In this document: one piece after another, positions 23,328 to 36,539 of the stretch
Position numbering within the stretch: the first letter of the stretch is position 1
Layout: each line of letters opens with the position of its first letter
Made by a program: the position numbers and the translations under genes
The notes under the pieces: model-generated
What the model saw: the letters and a program-made list of their open reading frames with translations, nothing else
Told to the model about the DNA's origin: nothing
Database searches by the model: none
Assembly: GCF_031143425.1 (NCBI RefSeq)
Contig: NC_090437.1
Span: 1,176,610,863-1,176,674,862, forward strand
Direction of reading: 5' to 3'
DNA from: Pleurodeles waltl
Taxonomy: Eukaryota; Chordata; Amphibia; Caudata; Salamandridae
DNA length: 64,000 bases

Positions 23328-25755
23328 CTCCTTAGTAACTGACCAGTTTAAGCACTGAATAGGTCATCATACATGCACTCTTGTCACTCATCCTTGCACT
23401 GGTGCACGCACTAATAACTTATTAATTCCTGCATTCGCCCACTTAAACAACCACAATACAATGTTTACACCAGTCAACCCACACATGCAAGATAAATGAA
23501 AACAAAAGTAGAAAAAAGAAAACATGCTATTGTTTTAAGATCACACATGTATGCTTGCAATAACACAATTAAACAAAGGAGGTGGAAATCATGCTTGGTA
23601 TTGTACATAGTGGTGTATAGTTACAGCTGACTCCATGTTAGAACTGTGCTGGACATCCTGCAATACTAAAGACAATGATACAGTATGAATAATATCATTC
23701 CATGATAGTCAGCTAATTTAGATGCAGCTGATATGCAGGTTTCAGTACACTGCAGGTAAAGTGGGCGTCAAGCAAGTAGCCAGTTAGGACTACTGTTTTA
23801 GGCTGTAGTATGCTTTAAAAATGAAAATAAAATGAGGAGAAGGAAATAAATAAAAGGCACCTATAGGTAAAAAATGGAAAATTAAAAGTCTACCAGCTTT
23901 GGCATTGAGGCGCACTCATTTTCAGATGGACGTGCACATCTGATCAGACAAATGCTGTTACTTACAGGGCAAGCGAGCAAATGACTGAAGTGGGTTTACC
24001 TGTTGCTCATGCTTTAAGCTGTCATGGTTGGAAGGAGAGTGTAAATTATGCCCGTACAGACCAGTGGGAGAAGAGAGATGGCCAATTTCCCCTTTATTTT
24101 TTTGGACTTACATTTATATGTACTTATTTTTTTAGTGATTATTCTTGACAGGAGCCTGGAAGACAATGTAACCTGTCAGCGTTTTGAAGAGATGCTAGCA
24201 GGAAGTATTACAGTTCAAATCTTGAACCCTCAACGATTATTAAAAAGCTTAATCAGTACCAAATTCCGTACCTAAAAATTGTAATCTGGGTGATTCCAAG
24301 TAACAAAATACATCTGCAGGCTTTAACAGGGTGCAATAACAATCGATCCGTAAAGGCCTATTGACGTTAAGGGGTGTTTCATAGTAAAAAAAAACATGCC
24401 TACTGTCTTTGTCAGACCTTTTCATATATGAGACAGATCAGACCTATGACACCTGAACAACTCTTCCCATTGAACCGGTCAGGTCCCTAGCATTTGTCAT
24501 TGGCTCGTCACCGTAATCAAGTCAGACCATCTATATTGAGTTTAAGCTTTCCTGCAAGGCAACCATCAGGTATACTGCAATAAAATTACAAATATGTACA
24601 AAATTATAGTTGTCTACACAAATGCCGAATTTGCATTTTGTGTAATTATGCATTAATTTTGCATAATTTTTCCCAAATTGTGAGAATGTGAATTTTATAC
24701 ACATCTAAGTTTTATTGCATTATGTTTTAGTTTGACACGTTTTTGTGTTCCATTTTTAGGGTGGCTAGGGAGTTTTCTGTTGAACATATTAACCAAATGT
24801 TCCCAGTCCGAAGATGGTATCAAATAATTACTAATCGGGTGTAATTTCTAGATAATTATTTGTTATTCTTCTGTGAATAATCTGCTTCATTTTATTTCGT
24901 GGTTGAGGTAGAGGCAGTCTGGCTAAGAGATTCACTTTGTTACACTGCTTCAACACTTCTGTGGAATGCATTATTTTAACTCACTGATTTTATGAATCAC
25001 TCAAACACTTCTACACTAACCTTTTCATACTCTCATTTGCTTACTGACAAGCTTATTTTCTCAGTCACTGCTTTCAGATACCTAGTGCATGTATTTTCAG
25101 TCACCAGTTAAAGTGCACTCTGTTACTATCATTCGAAGCACCTGCTGTGGGAGAGGCTAATCATCAACCTTTGACTTGATGCAGGAGCATTAGACGCACA
25201 TGCACACACACAAGACTGCTCTGCCTCCTCAAATTAAGAAACTCTGAAAACTTGTGTGTCTGAGCTTATATTGTCACCAGGAAGAATGGGGAAACTCGCA
25301 TACAGGTAGCATGTAATGCTAGTCTGTATCCTCACAAAACTGGTGCACAATGAACTCGCAGCTTGCAAACCCTCCAGTCCAAAAAGAAAACATAAACCTG
25401 AGACCCAGGGAGATACTACAAAAAAAACTGAGTGGGTGATGAAATTGCCACACTTCGCCTTGTTGTTCTCTAGGGGTGAGCAGAGGGACATGGCAGACTG
25501 GCCTGAGGCTGTAGTGAAAGCTTTGGTGATTCTTTCCTGCTCCTACAGGACTAGCCTCCATTAGCATTTGTAAAGACAAACACACCGTCTTCAAAAATGC
25601 ATTTAGTAGTGCAGCATCAACATCAGCGGCACTTCAAAGGATCAAATAAAGTACTTAATTGAATCCTTTGTAGTGCGCGCTGATTGTAGGTATGTGCGCC
25701 GAAGGAAACCTATGTGTGCGCGCCCGCTCAGGCGCACAGTTTAGAGGGAACTATG
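23328..25755. other. Interior and right end of the hAT element, no gene
   Basis: About 2.4 kb of AT-rich sequence between the provirus and the right hAT terminus. No transposase motifs or long open frames are visible. There is an AT-rich palindromic patch at about 24635-24670 (aattatgcattaattttgcataatt). The last 90 bp are GC-rich and belong to the hAT terminus. Confidence 0.6.
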
Positions 25756-25763
25756 GTCCAAAC

Positions 25764-27680
25764 CCCTCAACAATAACCCAATTTCTTTCAAGTATATATT
25801 TACAAAGTTCCTCTCCTACTTAATGTATAAATAGTATCTTTTCTCCATCAAATCAGATTTTGAAAATTAATTAAGGAATATATTTGAAGCATAGTTTGCG
25901 CATCCGCCCCTCCCCATTACCATTACCTGTGCACTGTCTCCTGCTCTTCTGAAATTGGTGCTTTTTGGCTGAAGGGAGGTGCTCTCCTCCCAAAAACAGC
26001 TATGCATGCTGTTTCAAGCATATGCTAGGCCTACAATTCTGTATCCCGAAGCTTGTGTAGGCATAGCTGGATGCTCAGCTTCCTGCTTATGCCCATGCCC
26101 AACCAACCTTCTTTGTTGTTGTTACTCTTGCAATTAACTCCATCTTCACCTCCCCTTTTTTCTCCTCACTCTATCATAGACGGGTTTGCCTTGGTCGCTG
26201 TCAACCTTGTGACTTCAACCATACATTCAGCTACTGTATCGGTACCCTATCCATGTTGTCATTTTTGTCACAAAAACTAATGAAGACATTTTTTTTAAAC
26301 CAAACTTGGAAGCATTTTGTCAAGTCAGGATGTAGGAGGAACATGGGAAGGAAAACATGTTGGAGATGGCACCTAGGACAAATGGAAATAACACCATGAG
26401 ACATGTAACATCTACATTTCCCAGAGACAGAGTTTTCGCAACAAGAGGATCAGCAAACTCAGACCAACTCCCGGGTCAAAAGTGGAAAACAGTGTATATG
26501 GGCCTGACTCATACTGAACTCCCTTGCCTGGCAAAATACTCCTTGCTATTGGAGTTAGTTCATATCCTTCTCCTGTAGTGACATGTTATCTGCCTCTTTA
26601 CCCCTTTGTTTATTTTCTCTTTCCTATCCAGACTTCCTCTATCTTGGTGCTGCCTTTGTCTTCACCGTTGCCTCCTGTGTTGGGTTCGTAGCACACCGGG
26701 GACTAGTTACAGCATATCTTCTGCTTGCTACACCAAAGTACCAGTCTGTGGTATTTGTGTTTTTTGCTTCCCTCCTGTTGTATGACCCCTTAGAATCTTG
26801 ATATGTTTCAACGTGAGGTACTGAGCCTAAGGAATCCAGGCCCGATCTTCCAATAATAGGCAGGCAGGCTATCTTTCTCTCTTTCACTCTCTCTTTCTTT
26901 CTCTCTCTCTATCTCAGTTCCCTCACATCTTTGACACTCTTTGTTACCATCCCTGACCTACATCAAGGGAGTGAGTCATCCTCTAGGAGAAGAGGGAGAG
27001 ATTGCCGTTGACATCCTCATTCTTGCAGTACAGAGTCCATGACACATAGTAAATAAAAGTTATAATCCCATCTAGGTCTGTTCAGGGAAAAGTCTATCAA
27101 AGCCTACACGGTGAAATAGCATTTTGTTTCACACTAGCAAGAACACACTAACCACTATTTGTAGCATGCTCTATTTGAAAATATTAGTAAGCATCCTGTC
27201 ATGTGGGCCTACAAGGGATACTTTAGGAGCTACTTATGAAAACATAAAAATAGGCTTTTCCTACATAACACAGGTATTTTCCTTGCATTGTGCTACTGAA
27301 GAGCGTTGATTTGAACTACAGCCCAGCTGATACACAGTGGTGCTACTGGCAGACATATACTTTTGTCATATATAAGGGTGGTATACATACTGTCACCCAC
27401 AAGACAGTAAATCATAAAATAGGTGCATTTTAAGCACCAACTTCAATGGACTTCCAGAGCACTTAAATAATCCAAACAGGAAGCTCCAATGTAAGTTACT
27501 GCCATTTAGCGGTGGTAATGCATATGGACCCATAAATTCAACAATTTGACACACGAAAAATAGAGAGAATGTAATTTCTAATCTATCTATCTATCTAGTT
27601 ACAGGTAGGACCTACTTTCCATATGAAATGCATGTTTTTGTTTTGCTAATAATTTTGGCATCATTTGATAAATCTTCACA
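25764..27680. other. No recognisable gene; unassigned sequence
   Basis: Flank of the hAT insertion. It contains a polypyrimidine patch (26869-26917) and a short (ATCT)n run near 27583-27598. Short open frames have no motif support, and no terminal repeats were found. Confidence 0.5.
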
Positions 27681-27990
27681 ACATTTTCAGAACAAGTTTG
27701 TCACACATTTCAGCTGCTGTCTGGAAAGTTTTGGGGTGATTCGTGAAGAGGGGGTGAGGAAATTGTTGCATAGATGAAAGACCGCCGCAGTCCCACCAGC
27801 ACACCAGCAAATCTAGACCACAGCGTTTTCGTGAGATAAGCCAATACATCTGTTGGAGCGTGGACCAATTAGGAGATGGCTTTCTACTGATGTGACTGTG
27901 GTGGTCCAACCTCCACATCTGAGCTGGTGAAAAGGGAGGAAGATAAGGCTGAAACTAACCTGTACTCTGCTTCACACATCCTGTGCCACC

Positions 27991-28072
27991 ATGGAGGAGA
28001 TTATACATGCACTTCCCTGCTTGAGCTGCTAGATGATGCCCAAAACCGATGATGTTGTAGATGCAACTAATG
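27991..28072 (+). pseudogene. Candidate transposase exon 1 relic of the old Harbinger
   Basis: An ATGGAGGAGATT... stretch of 82 nt is followed by a GTGAGC donor, where H1 and H2 have an 83-nt exon starting ATGGA and ending at GTGAGT. Start context, length and donor agree, but internal similarity is weak and there is an in-frame stop. Tentative. Confidence 0.35.
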
Positions 28073-29339
28073 GTGAGCTAAACACTTACCCATTTCCATC
28101 AACTCCACAGCAAATCGATGCCCGCCATGGACCTAGCATGGGGTCTGTGATCCGTGGGACAAACATATTTTGTGCGCCCCTGTTTAGAATTGTACTCAAT
28201 GTGTGACCCAAACACAACCCTATAATGCCCTCTATGGCCAGGACACTGCACAGCCACACTCTACAATAGTTTATATTTGTGCACATCCCATAATAAAGGA
28301 TAGTGATGTGTCTATACCATTGTGCCACACAACAGCAACTCCTCATCAATATCACACTTACAAATCTAAGTGACATCCTCACATTGTCCACATGCCATGG
28401 CCTGTTGTGATATAAAAGATATATCTGTATTGATGTGTCATTGAACTTAAAACACACCTTCTCTGCTAAATCTCTATAATGGACTCCTACATATCACCCA
28501 CATTGCAAGATAATATAAGGTAAATGGGATGCAAAATAATTAGTGTCAGAAACATTCAATGGTCACAATGTAAGGAATCCCTACAGAGTAGGTTTGCCTC
28601 TACCAGGGAGACCCCTGGAAGCCTGGTGCCCTGGGCCACATTCCACTTTGCACATGCCTCAAAACCACTATTTGCACAGGAACTGAGGCTTGATGTATGT
28701 CAGGGACAACCAATAGTATAACCAAGTGCCGTGCATGTGTGGGAAATGGGTAAGTACTAGCCATGAAAGCAAATACAGCAGTAACAGCATGGGTCACACA
28801 TTTAGATAAAATAGGTGTAAGGTACACACATGAAAATGTCCATTAAAATGTATAGAAAGATATGACAATTGAACACCCTCCATGTGTGGACAAACAAATC
28901 TCTAGCATGCACACATTAAACAACTGTCTAACCTACACCATCGGGAGAAATACAACCCAATAGATGTTGACCTTGACCAAGAGAAGATGAAATACTTACC
29001 ATATGAAATACCACCCAATGCAATGTCAGCCCCAATTGGATTACATCCCACATATTGATCCATTTAACATTTCCCCTTATCCTGGGTGACTCCAGCATTG
29101 GTTCCAAGGTCAGATCACACCAACCATATCAAATTGATCATCAATGAGGTTGAAACAAACACAACTGCAGTCATACATCCCAAAGTATTCATGAATATCA
29201 AAATGGTAGAAATGTAATTGCAGGACCAATGTGTATGAAAACGAACAACTTATTTTTATTAGAAAAAAATGAAGACATGTAATGAAGGCCAATGGCCAGT
29301 CCAATTGTCCAGATTTGATTCAGCACACTGCTGTGCTCC

Positions 29340-30735
29340 TAAACGTGCCTCACAGAAAACTGCCAAGGGAACCTGCTCAGGAAGGGACATGTAGTGAGCA
29401 GTCCAAGCACCTCAATGATGTCCTGTGGGAGGCGTGGGGTCAGTTTTGGGATGGGTAGGTTTGGTTTTAGTAGGAGTAGACCTGACTTTGGGAGGGATGT
29501 CATTTTGGGGGGTTTCTTTTGGGTATGGCTGGGTTCAGTGAGGGGATCAGGTGTCACAGGGGAGGACTTGGATGTGGAAGGGATATATTGGGGTGGGGAA
29601 GTGGTTCCTTTGCCTTTGGAAGAGTTATTCGTACAGGGGTAAGCACAAGAGCAAACATTAAACTTTCTTTTGGAAAATAGGTAGGGGAAGGGATTAGGGG
29701 TTGGGAAGTTGAGAAAGTGGAAGTGGAAGTGGCAGGTGTGTGTGTGTGTGTGTGTTGTTGGTGCTGCTATCTCTGTGCCTGTAGTATTATGATTGTGTGT
29801 TGTAGGTGTCTGTTGTGTGGGTGAGTGTGTGCGTTTGTGTTTTTTTCTGGTGTGTGAAGTGAATGTGGTAGGTATACTTGGAGTGCTGGATGTGTATGTT
29901 GATGTGGGTGTGGTGTCTGGCGGTATGGTGAGAGTGGTGGATGTGTCTGTTGGTGTGGGTGTGGTGTCTGAGGGGTATAGTGGGAGTGGTGCCTGGGTCT
30001 GTGGGTGTGGGTGTAGTGACTGGAGGCATGGTGGGGTGGTGGATGGGGTCTAAAGAGTGTTTTGTGGCATTTCTGTTTACATGTGCTGCTTTGGGCTGTT
30101 GAGGTGAGTGTGTGCTTTGGTGTGAGTGTGCTTGGGACAGGTATGGGAATACCGAAATTGGGTAAGTAGTGAGGTGGAAGTATGGGATAGGTGGAAGGCT
30201 GTCATAAGGGAGGAGGTCACATACTGAAAAGATCTCTGTAAGACATACATAGAACTGTGGAAGCCTTCCAATTAGGCTACCATCTGTTGCAGATAGCTGC
30301 CCTGCCCCAGGATGGCATTCAGAAGTACCATCTGACCCAAAGAGTTGTTTATCAGGAGATCAATAGCCTCCTCACTCAGGGCAGCAGGGGGAACAGGGGC
30401 AGGGGGTGAGGTGTCTGAAGTGAAAGAGACGGCTCCCCTCTTGGGAGAGTGGGCCTGGCCAACTGGGTGGGAAGCAACAGGGAGGGTGGAGATTGTAGTG
30501 TGGGTTGCAGACAAGGATGGTATAGGAACTAGTCCTGTATGTCCCACCACCACTAGGGAGTATCCACTGGAGCTGGCCTCAGGTGATGATGATGTAGAGT
30601 CTGTTTCTTCCTTGCCACTTCCCTCACCCTCTGGGCCACTAGGTCCCTCTGTGTCTGTAGTGTCATGCCTGGAGGTACAGTGGCCAGATGCTTCCCCACA
30701 GATGTCAGCCCTGTCTCCTCTGCTTGCCTAGGATG
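29340..30735 (-). pseudogene. Exon 3 relic of the Myb/SANT-STP gene (old Harbinger)
   Basis: Minus-strand fragments match exon 3 of the H1 gene at 40149-41800: an acidic Ser-rich start (SETEGEGS-like), the ALSEEAIDLLINNSLGQ block near 30300-30400 and a His/Thr/Pro-rich low-complexity part (29787-30029). Stops and slips are frequent. A (GT)n run at 29736-29754 and GT-rich repeats at 29800-30050 lie within it. Confidence 0.7.
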
Positions 30736-30869
30736 ATGCTGAATGACAAATACAAATAGGGTAATTGCATGTGTCAGAACACACTTGACTAACAGATTTG
30801 ATCACATAACGTTACTATAATGTACAGTAGACCCCAGCTACTATTCCAACAAAGTGACTCCAACATTTG

Positions 30870-33800
30870 CAAGGCTATTCTCCTGTCTTCGGCTCTTCTA
30901 CCTCCTCCGTCTTCTTCCCCCGAGCCTGCCCTCCTGCTCCTTCCTCATCCCCCTCCCTCACTCGCCTCCCCCTCTCTCACCCCTAGCTAACCCGTTCGCT
31001 ATCTACCTCCCTCACTCCTCCTATCTTCCTATCTCTCTAGCTCCCTATCTCACTATCTAACTCCCCCACTCTCCACCTCCTCCTACCTACCTATCTGTCT
31101 ATCTATCTATTTCCCTATCTATCGACTTCTCTATCTATTTTCTCTATCTATTTCTCTATCTCTTCCCCCCTCCCGCCACCCCCTCTACTACCTATCTCCC
31201 TATCCTCTCACTCTACCTCTCTCCCTCACCCACCTCTACAACCCCCCCTCCCCTATCTTCACAACCCTACTCCTATCTCTCTCCCTAATCTCCAAACCTC
31301 CTAACACTCACCCTCCTCCACCCTAAACCCCCTCCCCCAGCTCCTCTCACTCTACCTGTCCCCCCCCTCCCTCGCGCTTTCCCGCCGCGACCTCCTGCAC
31401 GCCCCTGCCCCCCAGCTCCCATTCGCCCCCAGCTGACCCCTCCCCCCCCCTCCTACCTCTTATGGCGCCCGTCCGCGCCTGGCCCGCGCCCAGCGCCACG
31501 ACCCCTGGTCCCCAGCTCCCCCAAGCCCCGCTGATCTGCTACGACCCCACCACCCTCCACGCCCTCAACCCAGGGCGCTCCAAAACCTGCTTCCTAGCTC
31601 ACCCCAAACGCACCCATGGACCCTTCGCCTGCAACTCCTGCAAACGCATCTTCCACCACGCAACTACCACGACCACAAGCCCACGCGCCATCAACCACCT
31701 CAAGTGCATCCTGGTCAACGCTCGTTCCGTCCACAAGCACGCCGTTGAACTTTGGGACCTCCTGGACTCCACAGCCCCGGACGTCGCCTTCATCACGGAG
31801 ACATGGATGAACGCCTCCTCTGCTCCAGACATCGCTACCCGCCATCCCCGAAGGCTACAAGATCTCCAGAAAAGACCGCACCAACCAAGTAGGAGGAGGT
31901 GTCGCCATCATCTTCAAAGACTCCATCAGCGTCACCACCTCCACCGAAGACCCCCCCCTCGCCGCTGAACACCTGCATTTTCAGATTCGCACCGACCCAA
32001 GGACCACCCTCAGAGGATCCCTCGTCTACCGTCCTCCCGGACCTCGCGCCTCTTTCAGCGACGCCATCGCCGACTTCATCTCCCCGCACGCCCTCGCCTC
32101 ACCGGACTACATCCTCCTAGGCGACCTCAACTTCCATCTGGAACAAAACAACGACCCCAACACCACCACCCTGCTCGACAACCTCGCCAACCTCGGCCTC
32201 AAACAACTGGTGAACACCGCCACCCACATCGCCGGACACACGCTCGACCCTATCTTCTCCGCCAGCAAACACGTCTTCTTCAGCCACACCTCTGCCCTAC
32301 ACTGGACCGACCACAGCTGCGTCCACTTCACATTCCGACGCGAGACCTCCCACCTCCGCACTCAACCCATCCCTCGTCGACAGTGGAACAAGATCCCTGA
32401 AGAGCAACTCTTCTCCGCTCTCGCCGCCAACCAACCCACCCTCACCACCGACCCCAACGACGCAGCTCTCAACCCCACAAACTGGATCTCCAACTGCGCT
32501 GACAACCTTGCTCCCCTCAAACGCACGCATCGACAGACCAACACCAAAAAACCTCTCTGGTTCTCTGACACCCTCAAAGAATCAAAGAAAACTTGTCGTG
32601 CCCTTGAGAAGGCCTGGCGCAAGGACCACACCGCTGACAACATGACCGCCCTCAAGAACGCTACACGCGAACACCACCACCTGATCCGCACTGCCAAAAG
32701 GAACTTTTTCACCGACAGACTAGACAAAAACAGCCACAACAGCAGAGAACTCTTCAGCATCGTCAAAGAGTTCTCCAACCCCAGCGCCAGCGCCAACGCC
32801 GTCACGCCCTCACAGGATTTGTGCGAATCCCTCGCCACTTTCTTCCATCGCAAGATCAGCGACCTCCACGACAGCTTCGGACACCAGACCCAACCATACA
32901 CCACTGAACCCGCTTCCCCGGACATCACCCTCAACAACTGGACCCACATCAACACGGAAGAAACCAAATCCATCATGAACTCTATCCACTCCGGCGCCCC
33001 TTCGGACCCCTGCCCGCACTTCATTTTTAACAAAGCCGACGACATCATCGCCCCGCACCTCCAGACCGTCATCAACTCTTCTTTTTCTTCTGCTACCTTC
33101 CCCGAATGCTGGAAGCACGCTGAAGTCAACGCCCTACTAAAGAAACCTACGGCTGACCCAAGCGACCTGAAAAACTTCCGCCCCATCTCTCTTCTACCTT
33201 TCCCAGCCAAGGTAATAGAAAAGACCGTCAACAAACAGCTGACCACCTTCCTGGAAGACAACAACCTGCTCGACCCTTCACAAACCGGATTCCGAACCAA
33301 CCACAGCACGGAAACCGCCCTCATCTCAGTCACAGACGACATCAGAACCCTGATGGACAACGGTGAAACAGTCGCCCTCATTCTCCTCGACCTCTCGGCT
33401 GCCTTTGACACCGTCTGTCACCGCACCCTAATCACCCGCCTACGCTCCACCGGGATCCAAGGCCAGGCCCTGGACTGGATCGCCTCCTTCCTCGCTAACC
33501 GCTCCCAAAGAGTTTACCTCCCTCCGTTTCGCTCAGAACCCACCAAGATCATCTGCGGCGTACCTCAAGGCTCATCGCTCAGCCCGACACTCTTCAATGT
33601 CTACATGAGCCCCCTCGCCGACATCGTACGCAAGCACGACATCATCATCACCTCCTACGCCGACGACACCCAACTTGTACTCTCCCTCACCAAGGACCCC
33701 GCCAGCGCCAAGACCAACCTACAAGAGGGTATGAAGGACGTCGCAGATTGGATGAGGCTCAGCCGCCTAAAGCTGAACTCTGAAAAAACGGAAGTCCTCA

Positions 33801-34560
33801 TCCTCGGCAACACCCCGTCCGCCTGGGACGACTCCTGGTGGCCCACGGCCCTCGGCACCGCACCGACCCCCGCAGACCACGCCCGCAACCTCGGCTTCAT
33901 CTTGGACCCTCTTCTCACCATGACCAAGCAAGTCAACGCCGTGTCCTCCGCCTGCTTCCTCACTCTCCGCATGCTCCGCAAGATCTTCCGCTGGATCCCC
34001 GCCGACACCAGAAAAACCGTGACCCATGCCCTTGTCACGAGTCGCCTGGACTACGGCAACACCCTCTACGCCGGGACCACCGCCAAACTCCAAAACCGCC
34101 TGCAACGCATCCAAAACGCCTCGGCCCGCCTCATCCTCGACGTACCCCGCAACAGCCACATCTCCGCACACCTGAGACACCTGCATTGGCTCCCAGTCAG
34201 CAAAAGGATCACCTTCCGTCTTCTCACCCACGCACACAAAGCCCTCCACAACAAGGGACCGGAATACCTCAACAGACGCCTCAGCTTCTACGTCCCCACC
34301 CGCCCCCTCCGCTCCGCTGGACTCGCACTTGCTGCCGTCCCTCGCACCCGCCGCTCCACGGCGGGTGGGAGATCTTTCTCCTTCCTGGCGGCCAAGACCT
34401 GGAACTCCCTCCCCACCAGCCTCAGGACCACCCAGGACCACTCCGCTTTCCGGAGACTCCTAAAGACTTGGCTGTTCGAGCAGCGATAACCCCCCCTTTC
34501 CCCCCTAGCGCCTTGAGACCCGCACGGGTGAGTAGCGCGCTTTATAAATGTTAATGATTT
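30870..34560 (+). mobile_element. L2-clade LINE, nearly intact coding region
   Basis: It starts with a roughly 590-bp pyrimidine-rich 5'UTR (about 30870-31461, including a (CTAT)n-like patch near 31090-31165), then one long coding region, then the L2 3' end agcgccttgagacccgcacgggtgagtagcgcgct near 34507-34543. It interrupts the intron between exons 3 and 2 of the old Harbinger's antisense gene. No clear target duplication was found; the 5' boundary is approximate. Confidence 0.88.
31462..34489 (+). pseudogene. L2 ORF2 endonuclease/reverse transcriptase with a single frameshift
   Basis: The N-terminal block (31462-about 31840) holds a Cys pair (FACNSCKRIFHH) and the first endonuclease motifs (LVNARSV, AFITETW). 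One slip near 31835-31843 moves the frame, which then stays open for about 2.6 kb to the stop at 34487-34489. That second part holds ILLGDLNFHLE, HWTDHSC, the RT motifs LLDLSAAFDTV, VPQGSSLSPTLFN and YADD (33656-33667), and the conserved L2 C-terminus (SRLDYGNTLYAG, LHWLPV). About 1,000 codons are otherwise clean, so the copy is young compared with the minus-strand L2. The start at 31462 (ATG) is a guess. Confidence 0.92.
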
Positions 34561-36260
34561 GATTTATATGCGTGCATGCTACATGATCTGTAAGCAGATG
34601 TCCACAGTAGCTAGAATTGCAGACAACTCTAAATGCATGAGTGAAGTTGTGTAATCACAATACCCGTGTATCAAGTAGGAGACCTTGTCACCTTGAATGG
34701 TTTGACTCTGGTAACACACCTCAGTAACCTGATGTCATCAAATAGTATGGCACTGCCAAATGTATTCCTGCAGATGCCACACAAGGCTCTGTAATAGCAA
34801 CTGTTCATATACCTAACACCACATCATGATGAAATGATGGTCAACTAATTCAGGTATGTTGCAGCAAGATGTATAGTAGCCGGAAGAAGGTGGCAAGGTA
34901 GAATTCATGACACACTGTAGAAACTTCCCAATGGTAACATCCTAGTATATCCACTGTAAAAATAGTCTCATGAAAGTTGTATTAATGTAGCTTCACTATA
35001 TGACACATGTTGCTCAGTAAAGAACACTAGAGACAATCTGGATAAAATGATTTGCCTTCAAATATCCACAGCAGAATGAATCAGCTAGGCCTAGGGAAAT
35101 CACCAGTTGTCTTGAGTGGTACTGGTGAGAACACCATTCTTACATTGCAGAACTAAAAGTCAATAGTCCATTGAATGTTGTTGCAGCTCGGCGAATCACC
35201 ATTACCTGAAGAGGTGGTTTAACCTGTTTCTCAATGGGAAGGCGCATCACTCACATATGATTCCCACATTTCTGCATGTCACTCCCTGAGGCATGTGAAC
35301 AATGAGGTAATGGACTTTCACCAATAAACGTGTGTGAATCACTTAGATTAATAATTCCACATCATTGGCAAGGAAATGCACATTGTGAGTAATCAATGTA
35401 GGTCTGCCTGTCATGTTCTTCATTACTTCAGCAATTAGATATGGCTAATGACAATGGGTAATGGATTAGGGTATGTGTGACCCACCAACCAATGCTGACA
35501 CACTACTGTCTGTGGTAACACATGAACTGTATATCCATCACATATAACTATTTTCTAATACATTGTTGCATGCACACATATGTGATTGAATTGGACATCA
35601 TCCTATGAAGACAGGTTGATAATGTGTGAAACATTAGTGTAAATGATACTGCAAAAGTGAAAGGTACACATTCCAACATGTAGCCACAAATACTGATGGC
35701 AACAGTGATGTTCGTCAAGTCATGTAACTGTACATTCCCTACTTATCAAGGGAAACTAATGCTCAGTGACTGCACCCAAAGTGCATTATATGCTATCTCA
35801 CATATATGAGGGCCACCATCACATGAGACACAATAGTGAGGTATCAGCACTCGACAGACTGAAGACAAGTGGCCTGTTGAGTAACAATGCAAATATACTC
35901 TCTTGAGCAAACACATGGTTGAGTACAGTGATCAATCAGCTTATGTTGTTTGATGTTGTGGATAACACATTGAAGACAAGTGGCCTGTTGGGTACAAGTA
36001 TCACCCACATGATCAGCTGATTGATCACTGTACTCAGCCATGTGCCTGCTCAAGAGAGTATATTGGTAGTGGACTCTACTCTGCTGTGTTCCTGGTCATT
36101 AGGACAATAGGTGAGGCACATCAGCATGCACCCACCACCAGAACTACACAAATAATAACTCTTCTTGTGCGTCACACATGGGCCACCTGCAATATTCATG
36201 GGGAGATGACTGCCTCTAGCACATAAAGTTGTCAATGTAACATGTATGAATCTGCCCAGG
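34561..36260. other. Non-coding intron-like part of the old Harbinger
   Basis: AT-rich sequence between the L2 and the exon 2 relic. No gene is visible. A foldback is present at 35892-36064, annotated separately. Confidence 0.5.
35892..36064. repeat. Foldback with 50-bp arms
   Basis: Arms 35892-35941 and 36015-36064 are reverse complements with about three mismatches in 50 and a 73-bp loop. A 19-bp direct repeat, gaagacaagtggcctgttg, occurs beside and inside it (about 35861 and 35972). Confidence 0.9.
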
Positions 36261-36266
36261 ACTCAC

Positions 36267-36537
36267 CCCCTTGTTGCTACTGTGATCCCCTCACCCACCC
36301 CTCAGGATCCTGGTAGGCTACCTCCAGTATGTGGGCTATTAGGGAGGGACAGCATCTGGCGTGTGCCTCACCACATTGGGAGGGTAGCCCCAGCTGGACC
36401 ACCATGATCTTCCGGGCCCAGCGTCTCATGTTCTGCCACCTTTTCCGACAATGGAAGCTGCTCTGGTGATAGACAGCCAGGGTCTGCACCTTCTAGGCGA
36501 TGGCTGTCTAAATGGCTTGCTTCTGAAGGGCGTTGAC
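36267..36537 (-). pseudogene. Exon 2 relic of the Myb/SANT-STP gene (old Harbinger)
   Basis: The segment is exactly 271 nt between an AG acceptor and a GTGAGT donor, the same length as H1 exon 2 (42205-42475). It keeps the Myb/SANT core (CRKRWQNMRRW, ILEVAYQDPEGW). Three TAG codons interrupt the expected frame, so it is dead, yet no indels have accumulated. Confidence 0.85.
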
Positions 36538-36539
36538 CT

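Larger units (their letters stand above)
9790..25755. mobile_element. Non-autonomous hAT-like DNA transposon, outermost shell of a nest
   Basis: The ends are inverted repeats: CAATGTTCCCTCTAA on the left and, as complement, CATAGTTCCCTCTAA on the right. They are flanked by the exact 8-bp duplication GTCCAAAC (9782-9789 and 25756-25763), the length made by hAT transposases. The sequence just inside the right end is rich in GCGC and GTGCGC (25670-25745), as in several hAT families. Without the inserted provirus the element is about 2.6 kb (9790-9952 plus 23328-25755). No hAT transposase can be read, so it is non-autonomous or a relic. Confidence 0.85.

Noticed and set aside
32297..34441. Long antisense open frames opposite the plus-strand L2
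   Set aside because: Shadows of the L2 coding frame caused by its C-rich codon use; the plus frame has clear RT motifs and these have none.
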